Shown here: positions 1 to 7,244 of the stretch, in pieces
How positions within the stretch are numbered: position 1 is the first letter of the stretch
How the letters are laid out: each line of letters opens with the position of its first letter
NCBI GenBank assembly: GCA_039029915.1
Contig: JBCCFD010000235.1
Coordinates: forward strand, 1-11,774
DNA from: QQUD01 sp039029915
Lineage (GTDB): Bacteria; Chloroflexota; Anaerolineae; Promineifilales; Promineifilaceae
DNA length: 11,774 bases
Direction of reading: 5' to 3'
Program-made: the position numbers and the translations under genes
Notes under the pieces: model-generated
The model's database searches: none
Told to the model about the DNA's origin: nothing
The model's input: the letters and a program-made list of their open reading frames with translations, nothing else

Positions 1-17
1 ATCAGGACTTACGCACT

Positions 18-61
18 CTGAGCCTGTCGAAGGGTTAAGAAAGTCACTTCGACAGGCTCAG
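18..61. repeat. Inverted repeat with TTCGACAGGCTCAG core
   Basis: A perfect 15-bp inverted repeat: CTGAGCCTGTCGAAG at 18-32 and its complement CTTCGACAGGCTCAG at 47-61, with a 14-nt loop. It lies in non-coding DNA beyond the 3' end of the minus-strand operon. The core resembles the TTCGAC..GCTCAG type of intergenic palindrome seen repeatedly in many bacterial genomes, and it partly matches the right arm of the hairpin at 10976-11059. No T-run follows either arm, so a terminator role is not shown. It could be a REP-like element or the end of a small non-autonomous element. Confidence 0.75.
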
Positions 62-139
62 TGACCGCTATTTGCATAATTCCTAATATTGTTACCAGAG
101 TTCTTAGATTCTTCTTCTTTGGAAAAATTTTTAAAAAAA

Positions 140-178
140 CAGATGCCACAGATATAAAATCATTATCTGTAGCATCTG
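140..178. terminator. Bidirectional rho-independent terminator
   Basis: A 15-bp stem with one mismatch (140-154 pairing with 164-178) encloses a 9-nt loop. On the plus strand it is followed by GGGCTTTTTT. On the minus strand the stem is followed by a run of seven T from 139 downward, then AAAAATTTTT. It is therefore built to stop transcription both ways. On the minus strand it lies about 50 bp past the stop codon of the acidic membrane protein gene and should end that operon. It also implies a plus-oriented transcript arriving from the left of the window. Confidence 0.88.
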
Positions 179-226
179 GGCTTTTTTAATTATGGTTTAT
201 TCATGTTTTTTGCATGGAACCAAAAC

Positions 227-1129
227 TTATTCGTCAAAATCCTCCTCATCCTCTGAAATCTCGCCATTCATCACAAATGATTCAGTAGACTGTAGAATCT
301 CCGCTTCCAGTTCGTTTAACTCGCTAGCTCCAATTAAATCGGCTTTGACCATTTCACGAACATTAGATATCTCCGAGACAATAATGGCATCGATAACGGC
401 CTGTGGCTCAACACCTTGTGACTGAGCTAAGGTAGCTAACGTTTGACCACTTTCTAAGGCATCCCAAACGGCTTCAAGGTCAAGCCCCAGCACTTGAGCC
501 GCAATAATTTCTGGTTCGAGATAAGGTGTGTTCACCCAAAATGCGATTTCATTGGCCAAGAACTGTCGCTCTCCTTCAGCATCAGCGGCTGATAACTCAC
601 CCGCTTGAAGTTCTTCTTGAATATACTGCTCTTCCAGCTTAACGAGTTCATTAATGAGTGCCTGAACATCGACCCCCTGAGCTTGAGCAATTTCGGCCAG
701 CGAATGCCCTTGCAAGCGTTGCTCATCGACTGTGTCTACCTCAAGTCCAAATTGGCTTAGGACAAGCGCAAAAGGATCTTCATCCTCTTCTTCGCCATCA
801 TCCTCCGGCTCATTTTCTTCGGACTCATCAGCATCATCTTCAAACTCATTCGCATTAGTGTCATCAGCCTCATCAATGTCTTCATTAAATGACAAATTTT
901 CGTTAGCCTCGTCTTCCTCGTCTTCGTCTTCATCAAATATCGGAGGTGAGACATCCTGTAGTTCAATAGGACTCTGTTCAGCAACCAGCGCTGGGGCATT
1001 CGATGCCACAACGGCCGTTTCCGCTACCCCACTTGGTGAAAAAGTGTTGTAAACGGCCGTTGCCAAACTCACAACCGCAATCACAGCAAGCAAAATCTCC
1101 AAAACATAATATTTTCTTAAAACAATCAT
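227..1129 (-). CDS. Membrane-anchored acidic protein with two helical repeats
   Basis: A 300-residue protein starting at the ATG at 1129, which has AGGAG about 8 nt upstream; the frame stays open to 1246, but that would overlap the preceding gene. Residues 1-7 are basic, 8-30 form one membrane segment (N-in signal anchor), and about 65-118 are an extreme acidic linker with roughly 34 Asp/Glu and no Lys/Arg. Two related Ala/Leu-rich helical units follow, near 120-202 and 207-290, each with an 'L-x-SL-A-x-LAQ-x-QGV-x-x-QA(L/V)I' core. The tail is acidic again. This unit type is common in Actinobacteria and Chloroflexota proteins, but I know no assigned function. It is third in an operon with DUF1800 and DUF1501 proteins, so a role in the same exported complex is plausible. 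The acidic segment could bind cations; that is a guess. Confidence 0.85.
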   Translation of the reverse strand: MIVLRKYYVLEILLAVIAVVSLATAVYNTFSPSGVAETAVVASNAPALVAEQSPIELQDVSPPIFDEDEDEEDEANENLSFNEDIDEADDTNANEFEDDADESEENEPEDDGEEEDEDPFALVLSQFGLEVDTVDEQRLQGHSLAEIAQAQGVDVQALINELVKLEEQYIQEELQAGELSAADAEGERQFLANEIAFWVNTPYLEPEIIAAQVLGLDLEAVWDALESGQTLATLAQSQGVEPQAVIDAIIVSEISNVREMVKADLIGASELNELEAEILQSTESFVMNGEISEDEEDFDE

Positions 1130-1145
1130 TTTAAATTCTCCTAAC

Positions 1146-1169
1146 TGTTTGGTGATCAATAACCAAACA
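1146..1169 (-). promoter_or_regulatory. Intercistronic hairpin before acidic-protein gene
   Basis: A perfect 8-bp inverted repeat (TGTTTGGT at 1146-1153, ACCAAACA at 1162-1169) with an 8-nt loop, in the 49-nt gap between the DUF1501 stop codon and the next start. On the minus-strand transcript it ends a few nt upstream of the AGGAG ribosome binding site and has no T-run after it. It is more likely an mRNA-stability or translation-tuning hairpin than a terminator. Confidence 0.45.
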
Positions 1170-1178
1170 ATCTTCAGG

Positions 1179-2765
1179 TTAATCGCTATCTTCATCAGTT
1201 TGCCGTGTTCGCAGGGCAAGCATGCCCGCTGCAGCAGCAGATACACCTGTCAAAAACGGGGTTGCTACTTTTGGCTTCTGAACACGCTCTAAAAGTGAAT
1301 CTTCTTTAATAACCGGTAAATATTGCTGAAAAGGCAAGCTGGTAGCTGGAACAGCGTCTCCCATGAAACCAATTGGTGGCTTTTCAGAGCTGGTGTCATA
1401 AAATCGGCCAATATTGGGCAGCACCGCCGATAGATCTGAGCTGCTCACGCCAAACCAAGCCGCCATTTCCGCAAAATATTCATCACAGGATATGGTCGGA
1501 ATCAAAGCACCACGCCCCGTATCTAAAGCATTCCCAACAAAAAGGTCAGGATATTGACCATAGATTTTTGTGCCATTGACCGAGCCACCCATCACCATAT
1601 GGTTACCGCCCCACGCATGGTCAGAGCCCGCCCCATTCGATGTGAGCGTTCGGGCAAAGTCACTAGCTGTGAAGGTGGTCACCTTGTCATGTACACCTAG
1701 CTCTTTCATCACGGTGTTAAATTCGCTCATCGCCTTGCTGACCACTGATAGCATGGCCATTTGGTTATTTAGCACCTCATCATGATGGTCCCAGCCGCCA
1801 AAAAGGATAAAGAAGGTTTGCCGCTTAAAACCAAGGGTTTGCCGGGCGGCAATCGTCTTAGCAATCATTTCAAAAGACTTTGAAATTTGATTCTCAGAAA
1901 AGACAGTCTGGAATGGGGACACGGCCCCAATCGCATTTGAAAATTGAAAGTGATTATCTAAAGCGCCGCGCTTCGTGTTGGCCAAAGTTTGCTCAAACAG
2001 ATTTTGGTATTCCACATCAAGCAAACTTTCAATGGCGCTCTTTTTGATCAGGTCCCATGCATCAATTGGCTGATCAAAACCATTAATGCCTATGCTGCCA
2101 TTGCCACGCGGTTCAATCGCGTATTCCACCATTGAGTTGCCCGCTTGGAAGATATTGCTGCCTGAAATTGAGATATTCATCGAGATATTTTGGTTATCAT
2201 TCAAACTGTGCAGCAAATCGGCCGTTCGTCCTCCCCAGCCAATGCTCGACCGCTTATCGGGTACGGATGTTTGCCAGTGGGCAATTTGGTCGATATGGGA
2301 ATAGAGGCCCACGGGAAGCTTAGCAACGCCAGATTCGATACCCTCTTTGGTTGTGTGCTCAACAAGCGTGCCCACGTTGGCAACTAGGGCAAGATCGCCG
2401 CTGTTATAAAGTTGCTGCACTTCGGGCATGGCGGGATGGACACCGTAGGAACGGCCGTTTTCTGTCGTGCCGTTGAGAGGTAATAATGAATCCTGCGCTA
2501 AAGCCAGATCTGACCGAATTTGCTGATACTCCGCATGCTTATCATTATCCATTGGCACCAGCATGTTAAAGGAGTCATTCCCCCCTGCTAGAAAGAGGCA
2601 AACGAGCGCTTTGTAATCATCACTATCCGTACTATTGTTGGCTTGATAAGCCGCAGCGGTGTTTGTCATACGCATGTTTAGCAAAGTTGAAAATAGGGAA
2701 GCTGAGCCAACAGAGGCACACGAGGCTTCACCTAAAAATTGTCGACGTGAAATTTTACGAGTCAT
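1179..2765 (-). CDS. DUF1501 family protein, Tat-exported
   Basis: A 528-residue DUF1501 protein. The ATG at 2765 is preferred because GGAG sits 6 nt upstream; a TTG at 2792 would add nine residues without a better site. Residues 6-12 (SRRQFLG) are a twin-arginine motif followed by a short weakly hydrophobic stretch, so export through Tat is likely. Family landmarks visible: GGNDSFN (61-67), HPAMPEVQQLY (110-120), SSIGWGGR (173-180), GGWDHHDE (323-330) and SDHAWGGNH (381-389). The family is usually placed near the alkaline phosphatase/sulfatase fold, but no reaction is established. The C-terminus ends in a short Ala-rich hydrophobic stretch (about 503-518) followed by arginines, resembling a tail anchor or sorting signal. 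The DUF1800 gene lies 120 bp upstream on the same strand, the usual partnership for this family. Confidence 0.93.
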   Translation of the reverse strand: MTRKISRRQFLGEASCASVGSASLFSTLLNMRMTNTAAAYQANNSTDSDDYKALVCLFLAGGNDSFNMLVPMDNDKHAEYQQIRSDLALAQDSLLPLNGTTENGRSYGVHPAMPEVQQLYNSGDLALVANVGTLVEHTTKEGIESGVAKLPVGLYSHIDQIAHWQTSVPDKRSSIGWGGRTADLLHSLNDNQNISMNISISGSNIFQAGNSMVEYAIEPRGNGSIGINGFDQPIDAWDLIKKSAIESLLDVEYQNLFEQTLANTKRGALDNHFQFSNAIGAVSPFQTVFSENQISKSFEMIAKTIAARQTLGFKRQTFFILFGGWDHHDEVLNNQMAMLSVVSKAMSEFNTVMKELGVHDKVTTFTASDFARTLTSNGAGSDHAWGGNHMVMGGSVNGTKIYGQYPDLFVGNALDTGRGALIPTISCDEYFAEMAAWFGVSSSDLSAVLPNIGRFYDTSSEKPPIGFMGDAVPATSLPFQQYLPVIKEDSLLERVQKPKVATPFLTGVSAAAAGMLALRTRQTDEDSD

Positions 2766-2790
2766 GAGTTTCTCCAAAAATTGAGATAGC

Positions 2791-2851
2791 AAACCCTAGG
2801 GGTTTTTCCTTGAAATATTTTGAGTTTGAGAAGTAAAACCGTTAGGGTTTT
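2791..2851 (-). promoter_or_regulatory. Two small AACCC/GGGTT hairpins between DUF1800 and DUF1501 genes
   Basis: The 120-bp gap between the two genes holds two short perfect stems: AAACCC-TAG-GGGTTT at 2791-2805 and AAAACC-GTTAG-GGTTTT at 2835-2851. Their arms are also mutually complementary (AAACCCTA with TAGGGTTT), so an alternative larger pairing is possible. On the minus transcript they precede the DUF1501 ribosome binding site by about 15 nt. They may set relative expression of the two genes; no T-tract suggests termination. Confidence 0.35.
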
Positions 2852-2885
2852 TTGGGTTACTGTTATTCAAAGCAGGCACTTCATT

Positions 2886-4658
2886 TCATTTAAAAATGGC
2901 TGCTTCAGGACAAGTTACGACCATCACGAGTGCCGCTCGCACTGCATCTCCCCAATCTTCAGTTTCTGTATATAAGGCGGTAATGGCTGTTTGAATAATA
3001 GATTGGGTGGCGTCAGACAGCGAGCCATTGGCAAACAGCAAATTCAGTGAATCAACGAGAGCAGGCACATTGCCTTCTAGCGCATCGTATGGCGTCAAAT
3101 TCATCGAAACGCGTGAAATATTTGGCATTCTTTGCTCAAATCCATCAACAATCTGCTCTTCTTCCTCGTCCATGCCTTCGGGCATGACCATGAGTTCATC
3201 ATAAAGAATCATGTGCTCAAAAAGGTTAAAAAGTTTGTTAACGGCGACGCTGGTGGCAATCTGAAATTCAGGCGCGGTTAAATCGGCTGTATTTAACGGG
3301 CCAAGCGGCCGGTAGTTGGGTGAAAAAAAGTTAAACACGCTAGGAGAAGCAAATGGATACTGTCCTAATTCAAACTCTAATTCTGGCTCCACCATGTTGT
3401 AAAATAAATCCTCACCCTGTTCGTTGTATAGCTCCGTTGCCCTACAAATTTGCACATAGCGCACAAATGGCTCGCGCAGCATGCCGTGCGTCGGATCATT
3501 GATAAAAGCAGGGTTACGCGCTTCATCATCAAGCAAAATGGCTCTCACAACAGCGCCCATATCCCCTCTAACACCGCTTCCGTTATCATTAAAAGCACCA
3601 GCAACCCGTGAAATATAAGCAGAGGAAGGGTTTGATTTCACCAGGCGTTGAATCAGCAGGCGACCAATAAATGGACCGACATTGGGATGGTCAAATAGGT
3701 TATCGATGGCATCATTCACATCTTGCATGCCAGGTTGACCAGCTGGGACAACAACCCCATTCAGCAGCTGCTTTGGCCCGGGTTCATGATACTGTTCGTA
3801 CATCACCATAGGATTCGACGCGTTATCCCAAAAGAGATACGTCATGGCAAAATCATCCCCATTGCTTGGATCAAGGCCCTCCTCTTCCCAAATTGCAGAA
3901 AGAGTATAGGTTAAGCCAGTAAAAATCTTGGCAAACTCTTGAATATCATTGTTGTCGTAAGTAGGAATATCGTTGCCCAGGGCGTCTTTTTTGCGCGTAC
4001 CGTCTTGGTTTAGTTCAAATAGGCCAATTGAAAACAGCTGCATAATCTCACGAGCAAAGTTTTCATCGGGAAAACGATTAACTGAAGGGTCTGCTTTGCG
4101 GTTACCGGCATGGCTGAGGTAATAGCCCATCGCCGGATGCATTGCGACATCAAATAAAAGGTCACGGAAGTTACCAAATGAATGTCTCAACAGGACATCA
4201 TAAAAGCTAGCCACACCAATCGCTGTATCTACTAGGAGATCTGTTCGGGTAGAGATGACCATAATTTCGCTTAGCGCCATGGCTACCCGCTGGCGCAGCG
4301 TATCTGGGTTGCGCATTACGGCTTGCCACCAAGCCCAGCGAAAGGGGTGTACGTGTAGGAGCGGTTGGTTTTCAACGAAGTAAACTTTATCAACGACCTC
4401 CCACATATAGGTCAGCGTTTTGGTTGCCGGAAGAGCCATTTGGTCGTCAATCCAACCGGCAAACCCTCTAGCGTTTGCTGCATCAATCTCGGCTAAGGTT
4501 GGGCCAAGGGTAGCCTGCATCAGGAAGCGGGCCGCCAACTCTCTTGGAGAGAGGTTGCTGTTTCGTTTGGCACTTAACGGCCGTAATAAAGGGGCACCTT
4601 TCACATCGGCGACAGGTTTAGCAGCGTGATTGAAAGTGAGGAATTGTCTTCTGTTCAT
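2886..4658 (-). CDS. DUF1800 family protein
   Basis: A 590-residue DUF1800 protein, a typical length. The ATG at 4658 has AGGAG about 9 nt upstream. The N-terminus (MNRRQFLTFN) keeps a twin-arginine-like motif, but no real hydrophobic segment follows, so its export signal is atypical. Residues about 37-75 carry the FLMQATLGPT...I..ARGFAGWIDDQM opening of the family. Residues 195-221 hold the hallmark RFPDENFAREIMQLFSIGLF...DGT block, and the C-terminal half has further conserved segments (IGRLLIQRLVKSNPS; FASPSVFNFFSPNYRP). No catalytic activity is established. DUF1800 and DUF1501 genes occur as adjacent pairs in many environmental bacteria, as here, and are thought to act together outside the cytoplasm. 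An acidic insertion (MDEEEE) lies near residue 495. It is the first gene of the operon and faces the divergent regulatory region. Confidence 0.93.
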   Translation of the reverse strand: MNRRQFLTFNHAAKPVADVKGAPLLRPLSAKRNSNLSPRELAARFLMQATLGPTLAEIDAANARGFAGWIDDQMALPATKTLTYMWEVVDKVYFVENQPLLHVHPFRWAWWQAVMRNPDTLRQRVAMALSEIMVISTRTDLLVDTAIGVASFYDVLLRHSFGNFRDLLFDVAMHPAMGYYLSHAGNRKADPSVNRFPDENFAREIMQLFSIGLFELNQDGTRKKDALGNDIPTYDNNDIQEFAKIFTGLTYTLSAIWEEEGLDPSNGDDFAMTYLFWDNASNPMVMYEQYHEPGPKQLLNGVVVPAGQPGMQDVNDAIDNLFDHPNVGPFIGRLLIQRLVKSNPSSAYISRVAGAFNDNGSGVRGDMGAVVRAILLDDEARNPAFINDPTHGMLREPFVRYVQICRATELYNEQGEDLFYNMVEPELEFELGQYPFASPSVFNFFSPNYRPLGPLNTADLTAPEFQIATSVAVNKLFNLFEHMILYDELMVMPEGMDEEEEQIVDGFEQRMPNISRVSMNLTPYDALEGNVPALVDSLNLLFANGSLSDATQSIIQTAITALYTETEDWGDAVRAALVMVVTCPEAAIFK

Positions 4659-4751
4659 CGTGGTTATCTCCTGTTTGTTTCCAGTTGGAGTTGGGCGTTA
4701 AATTCATAACCACAGGGTAGACAATTTGATAGAGACGTACTTGAACTAGAG

Positions 4752-4831
4752 CTTAAACTCGGTTGGCGTAGATTAATTGATACAGCGAGCAGTTTAAATA
4801 AGCGGGACGCTACCTTAAATTTAGCTTAAAT
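4752..4831. promoter_or_regulatory. Helically phased CTTAAAT-type repeats (candidate operator)
   Basis: In the 263-bp divergent gap, CTTAAAT occurs at 4814-4820 and again at 4825-4831, giving 7-bp repeats with a 4-bp spacer and an 11-bp period. This is the layout of PhoB-type boxes. Related copies lie at 4793-4799 (TTTAAAT) and 4752-4758 (CTTAAAC), 21 and 62 bp before the pair, so all four start about a whole number of helical turns apart. OmpR/PhoB regulators bind such tandem sites, and the gene starting at 4922 encodes one. Autoregulation and control of the divergent operon are inferences. Confidence 0.45.
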
Positions 4832-4921
4832 CAGGGTTTTAGGTTGAAAACGGCCGTTTAATGGCGTATCGTACTGCCCAAGCAAGCACGACAAACAAGA
4901 CCAGATAAAGGCATCTCGCTT

Positions 4922-5629
4922 ATGACGAAAGTTCTTATAATTGATGACGACCCAATGATCACAGAGCCGCTCGCCCGCCGTTTATCCACGCGAGGGTTCT
5001 CGGTGCACGTCGCCGATAACGGCCGTTCTGGTCTTGAAATAGCCCTAACCGCCAACCCTCAGCTCATAATTCTCGATATTATGATGCCGGAAATGGACGG
5101 CTGGGAGGTATGTAAGCGCATTCGAGAAAAAAGCGTTGTTCCGATTCTGATGTTAACAGCGCTTGATGACGAGTTTGATCGCATTACCGGTTTAGAGCTA
5201 GGGGCTGACGATTATTTAGCCAAGCCGTTTAGCACCAACGAACTGGTCGCCCGTATGAACGCCCTCTTGCGGCGCGTCAAATTTGACCAGCAAGCCCACG
5301 CGCCTGCCGACCTCATCACTGTGGGAGACGTATCGCTCAATTTAGAAACCCGCCTCGCCAGCAAAAATGGCAAACCATTGATTTTACGTCATAAGGAGTT
5401 TGAACTGCTCGCTTTACTGATGAGCAAAGCCGGAACACCCGTCACGCGTGCTCAAATCTTTGACCAAGTTTGGGGCACAGACTGGCTTGGAGATACGCGC
5501 ACCCTTGATGTGCACATTAGATGGCTACGAGAAAAGATTGAGGCCGATCCAGGTCAGCCCCAATATATTTGCACCATGCGAAACGTGGGCTACATCTTCA
5601 ACAATCCCCAGTCAAATCATCATGAATAG
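4922..5629 (+). CDS. OmpR/PhoB-family response regulator
   Basis: A 235-residue DNA-binding response regulator. Receiver domain residues 2-118: acidic pocket D8-D10, phospho-acceptor D52 in LIILDIMMP, conserved T79 and K101 (the KPF motif). The winged-helix effector domain spans about 132-228 with the usual RHKEFELLALLM, RTLDVHIRWLREKIE and NVGYIF elements. The ATG at 4922 has only a weak ribosome binding site (AAAGG about 10 nt upstream) but begins exactly at the canonical receiver N-terminus. Its stop codon overlaps the start of the histidine kinase gene by 8 nt, so the two are translationally coupled and form one two-component system. The divergent repeats just upstream are candidate binding sites. 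All catalytic residues are present. Confidence 0.95.
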   Translation: MTKVLIIDDDPMITEPLARRLSTRGFSVHVADNGRSGLEIALTANPQLIILDIMMPEMDGWEVCKRIREKSVVPILMLTALDDEFDRITGLELGADDYLAKPFSTNELVARMNALLRRVKFDQQAHAPADLITVGDVSLNLETRLASKNGKPLILRHKEFELLALLMSKAGTPVTRAQIFDQVWGTDWLGDTRTLDVHIRWLREKIEADPGQPQYICTMRNVGYIFNNPQSNHHE

Positions 5630-7088
5630 ATTCAGCCTTCGAAGCCGTATCTTTTTGAGCTATTTTGTCTTGATTTTGCTGGCCGCAGTCGCCATCAACT
5701 GGATTGCCGTTCGGCAAATCCAAGAAGCAACAGAGGATATTTTTAGAGAAAATTTTGGTGAGAAATACGCCACGGTCAGCGGATCTGTCGAGGAATATTT
5801 TCTTGTGATTCAAGCGCTAGAAGAGGCAGGAGAGCCGGATGAATCTCTGTATGTTGCTGAACAAGAATTCATAGCTGACTTAGACGAACTTGCCGAAGAC
5901 CTAGATGTGACGATTCGCCTTTTGGACCTGAGCGGGGAATTTATTCTTTATGATACGGCCGTAAAAGAGAGTGACTTAAAAATAGACCTCACGGACGATG
6001 TCTATCAACTCATTGAGCTAGAGGAGCCTTTTGAGGGTGAACTTGAAGATTTTGATGAATTCGTCGGCACAGATTACGTTTTCAGCTTAGAGGATGAAGC
6101 CGAATTTATTTTACGCGTTACAGAAACTGGCTCAAGCTCCATTGACTCATCCCGCCCCCAAATCTTAGCGCTTATCAGCGCCACGTTAATCATCGGGATT
6201 ATTATCATTTTAGGGCTAGGCGGCTGGTTAGCTAGAGCCATTACCCAACCGCTCACTCAGCTACGACAGTCCGCCCAAGCGATGGCCTCTGGCAAACTCG
6301 ATACGCGCGCGGACAACAATGCACCACAGGAGGTTCGTCTTTTAGCAGATGATTTTAATATAATGGCAACGGCCGTTGAACAAATGATGGCCGAACAGCG
6401 GGCCTTCGCCAGCAATGCTGCTCATGAATTACGCACCCCGCTCACCACAATTCGACTCCGTACGGAAACCCTGCTTGAAGATGACCCTGACGAAGCGCTA
6501 CAAACTCGCTACATTAACGAAATTCAGGATGAAGTGAAGCGGCTCGGGCGACTCGTTGACGATCTGCGCATTCTCTCCAGAGCTGACGCGCATCGCCTCG
6601 AAACGGGTCAGGAGTGGATTGACCTAGCTCATGTTTTTAGCAGTTTAAAACGGGAATTCACCCCCACCCTGAACGAGAAAAATCTTGCTCTAATTTTAGA
6701 TTTACCAGACCCGCCGTATGTGGTGCAAGCAAGCATAAACCATATCCGTACGGTGCTGCGCAACATTATTGAAAACGGTGTGAAGTACACACCAGAGGGG
6801 GGCAAGATAGCGGTTAAGGCGACAAAAATCAATCAGATGATTCAAGTTGAGGTCGAAGATAACGGCATTGGCATTGCGTCAGATGATTTACCGCAGCTGT
6901 TTAGCCGTTTCTTTCGGGCTGACAAAGCCCACAGTCGCCGCATTGCAGGAAGCGGCTTGGGGCTTAGCTTAGTGCAATCTATTGTGACGCAATACGGCGG
7001 GGAGATTGAAATTAAAAGCGATGGTTTAGGTCTTGGAACGACTGTCTTCATTCGCTGGCCTCAAACAAAAAACCAGAATCAACCCTAG
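5622..7088 (+). CDS. Membrane sensor histidine kinase (HAMP-HisKA-HATPase)
   Basis: A 488-residue sensor kinase starting at the ATG at 5622, inside the end of the regulator gene; the frame is open further upstream, but only this start puts a membrane segment at the N-terminus. Domains: TM1 about 11-30, extracytoplasmic sensor 31-179, TM2 about 180-200, HAMP 201-254, HisKA with the H-box FASNAAHELRTPLT (H268), then the ATPase domain with N-box NIIENGVKYT (N385), G1 DNGIG (413-417), F-box FSRFFRAD and G2 GSGLGLSL (443-450). It should phosphorylate D52 of the upstream regulator. The sensor part is strikingly acidic, with many Asp/Glu between about 65 and 165, and matches no sensor fold I recognise. 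Cations or cationic peptides are conceivable ligands. The order regulator then kinase is common. Confidence 0.95.
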   Translation: MNRFSLRSRIFLSYFVLILLAAVAINWIAVRQIQEATEDIFRENFGEKYATVSGSVEEYFLVIQALEEAGEPDESLYVAEQEFIADLDELAEDLDVTIRLLDLSGEFILYDTAVKESDLKIDLTDDVYQLIELEEPFEGELEDFDEFVGTDYVFSLEDEAEFILRVTETGSSSIDSSRPQILALISATLIIGIIIILGLGGWLARAITQPLTQLRQSAQAMASGKLDTRADNNAPQEVRLLADDFNIMATAVEQMMAEQRAFASNAAHELRTPLTTIRLRTETLLEDDPDEALQTRYINEIQDEVKRLGRLVDDLRILSRADAHRLETGQEWIDLAHVFSSLKREFTPTLNEKNLALILDLPDPPYVVQASINHIRTVLRNIIENGVKYTPEGGKIAVKATKINQMIQVEVEDNGIGIASDDLPQLFSRFFRADKAHSRRIAGSGLGLSLVQSIVTQYGGEIEIKSDGLGLGTTVFIRWPQTKNQNQP

Positions 7089-7091
7089 AGT

Positions 7092-7229
7092 TGGGATAAC
7101 GCGTCCAGGTTCTCGGGCAGCCAAAACATCACTTCACCGCGTTGTCTCGCCTACCCTTTTTGGCAAATCCGTCAGATAGCTGGACGCAGGATTTATGATT
7201 AATTGGATGGAACATATCCGTCTATCCCA
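7092..7229. repeat. Nested short inverted repeats between convergent genes
   Basis: The 156-bp gap between the kinase and the convergent MFS gene holds two nested pairs of arms: TGGGATA (7092-7098) with TATCCCA (7223-7229), and GCGTCCAG (7101-7108) with CTGGACGC (7180-7187). The arms are perfect but far apart. There is no T-run, so I cannot identify a terminator. This may be the decayed remains of an intergenic element, or chance. Confidence 0.3.
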
Positions 7230-7244
7230 CCGCTACGTTGATCA

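Noticed and set aside
732..1052. Plus-strand serine-rich open frame of 106 codons
   Set aside because: It is the complement of the GAA/GAT-rich acidic linker of the minus-strand gene; poly-Ser is the expected shadow, and it has no ribosome binding site.
1130..1246. 39-residue N-terminal extension of the acidic protein
   Set aside because: It would overlap the DUF1501 gene end; the ATG at 1129 has an AGGAG site and directly precedes the signal-anchor sequence.
2794..2851. TTAGGG-like telomeric or origin sequence
   Set aside because: Only single CCCTA/TAGGG units are present, in two small hairpins; there is no tandem array and no DnaA-box cluster.
5448..5621. Upstream extension of the histidine kinase reading frame
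   Set aside because: It lies wholly inside the regulator gene in another frame and would place 58 soluble residues before the first membrane segment; the ATG at 5622 is the natural start.
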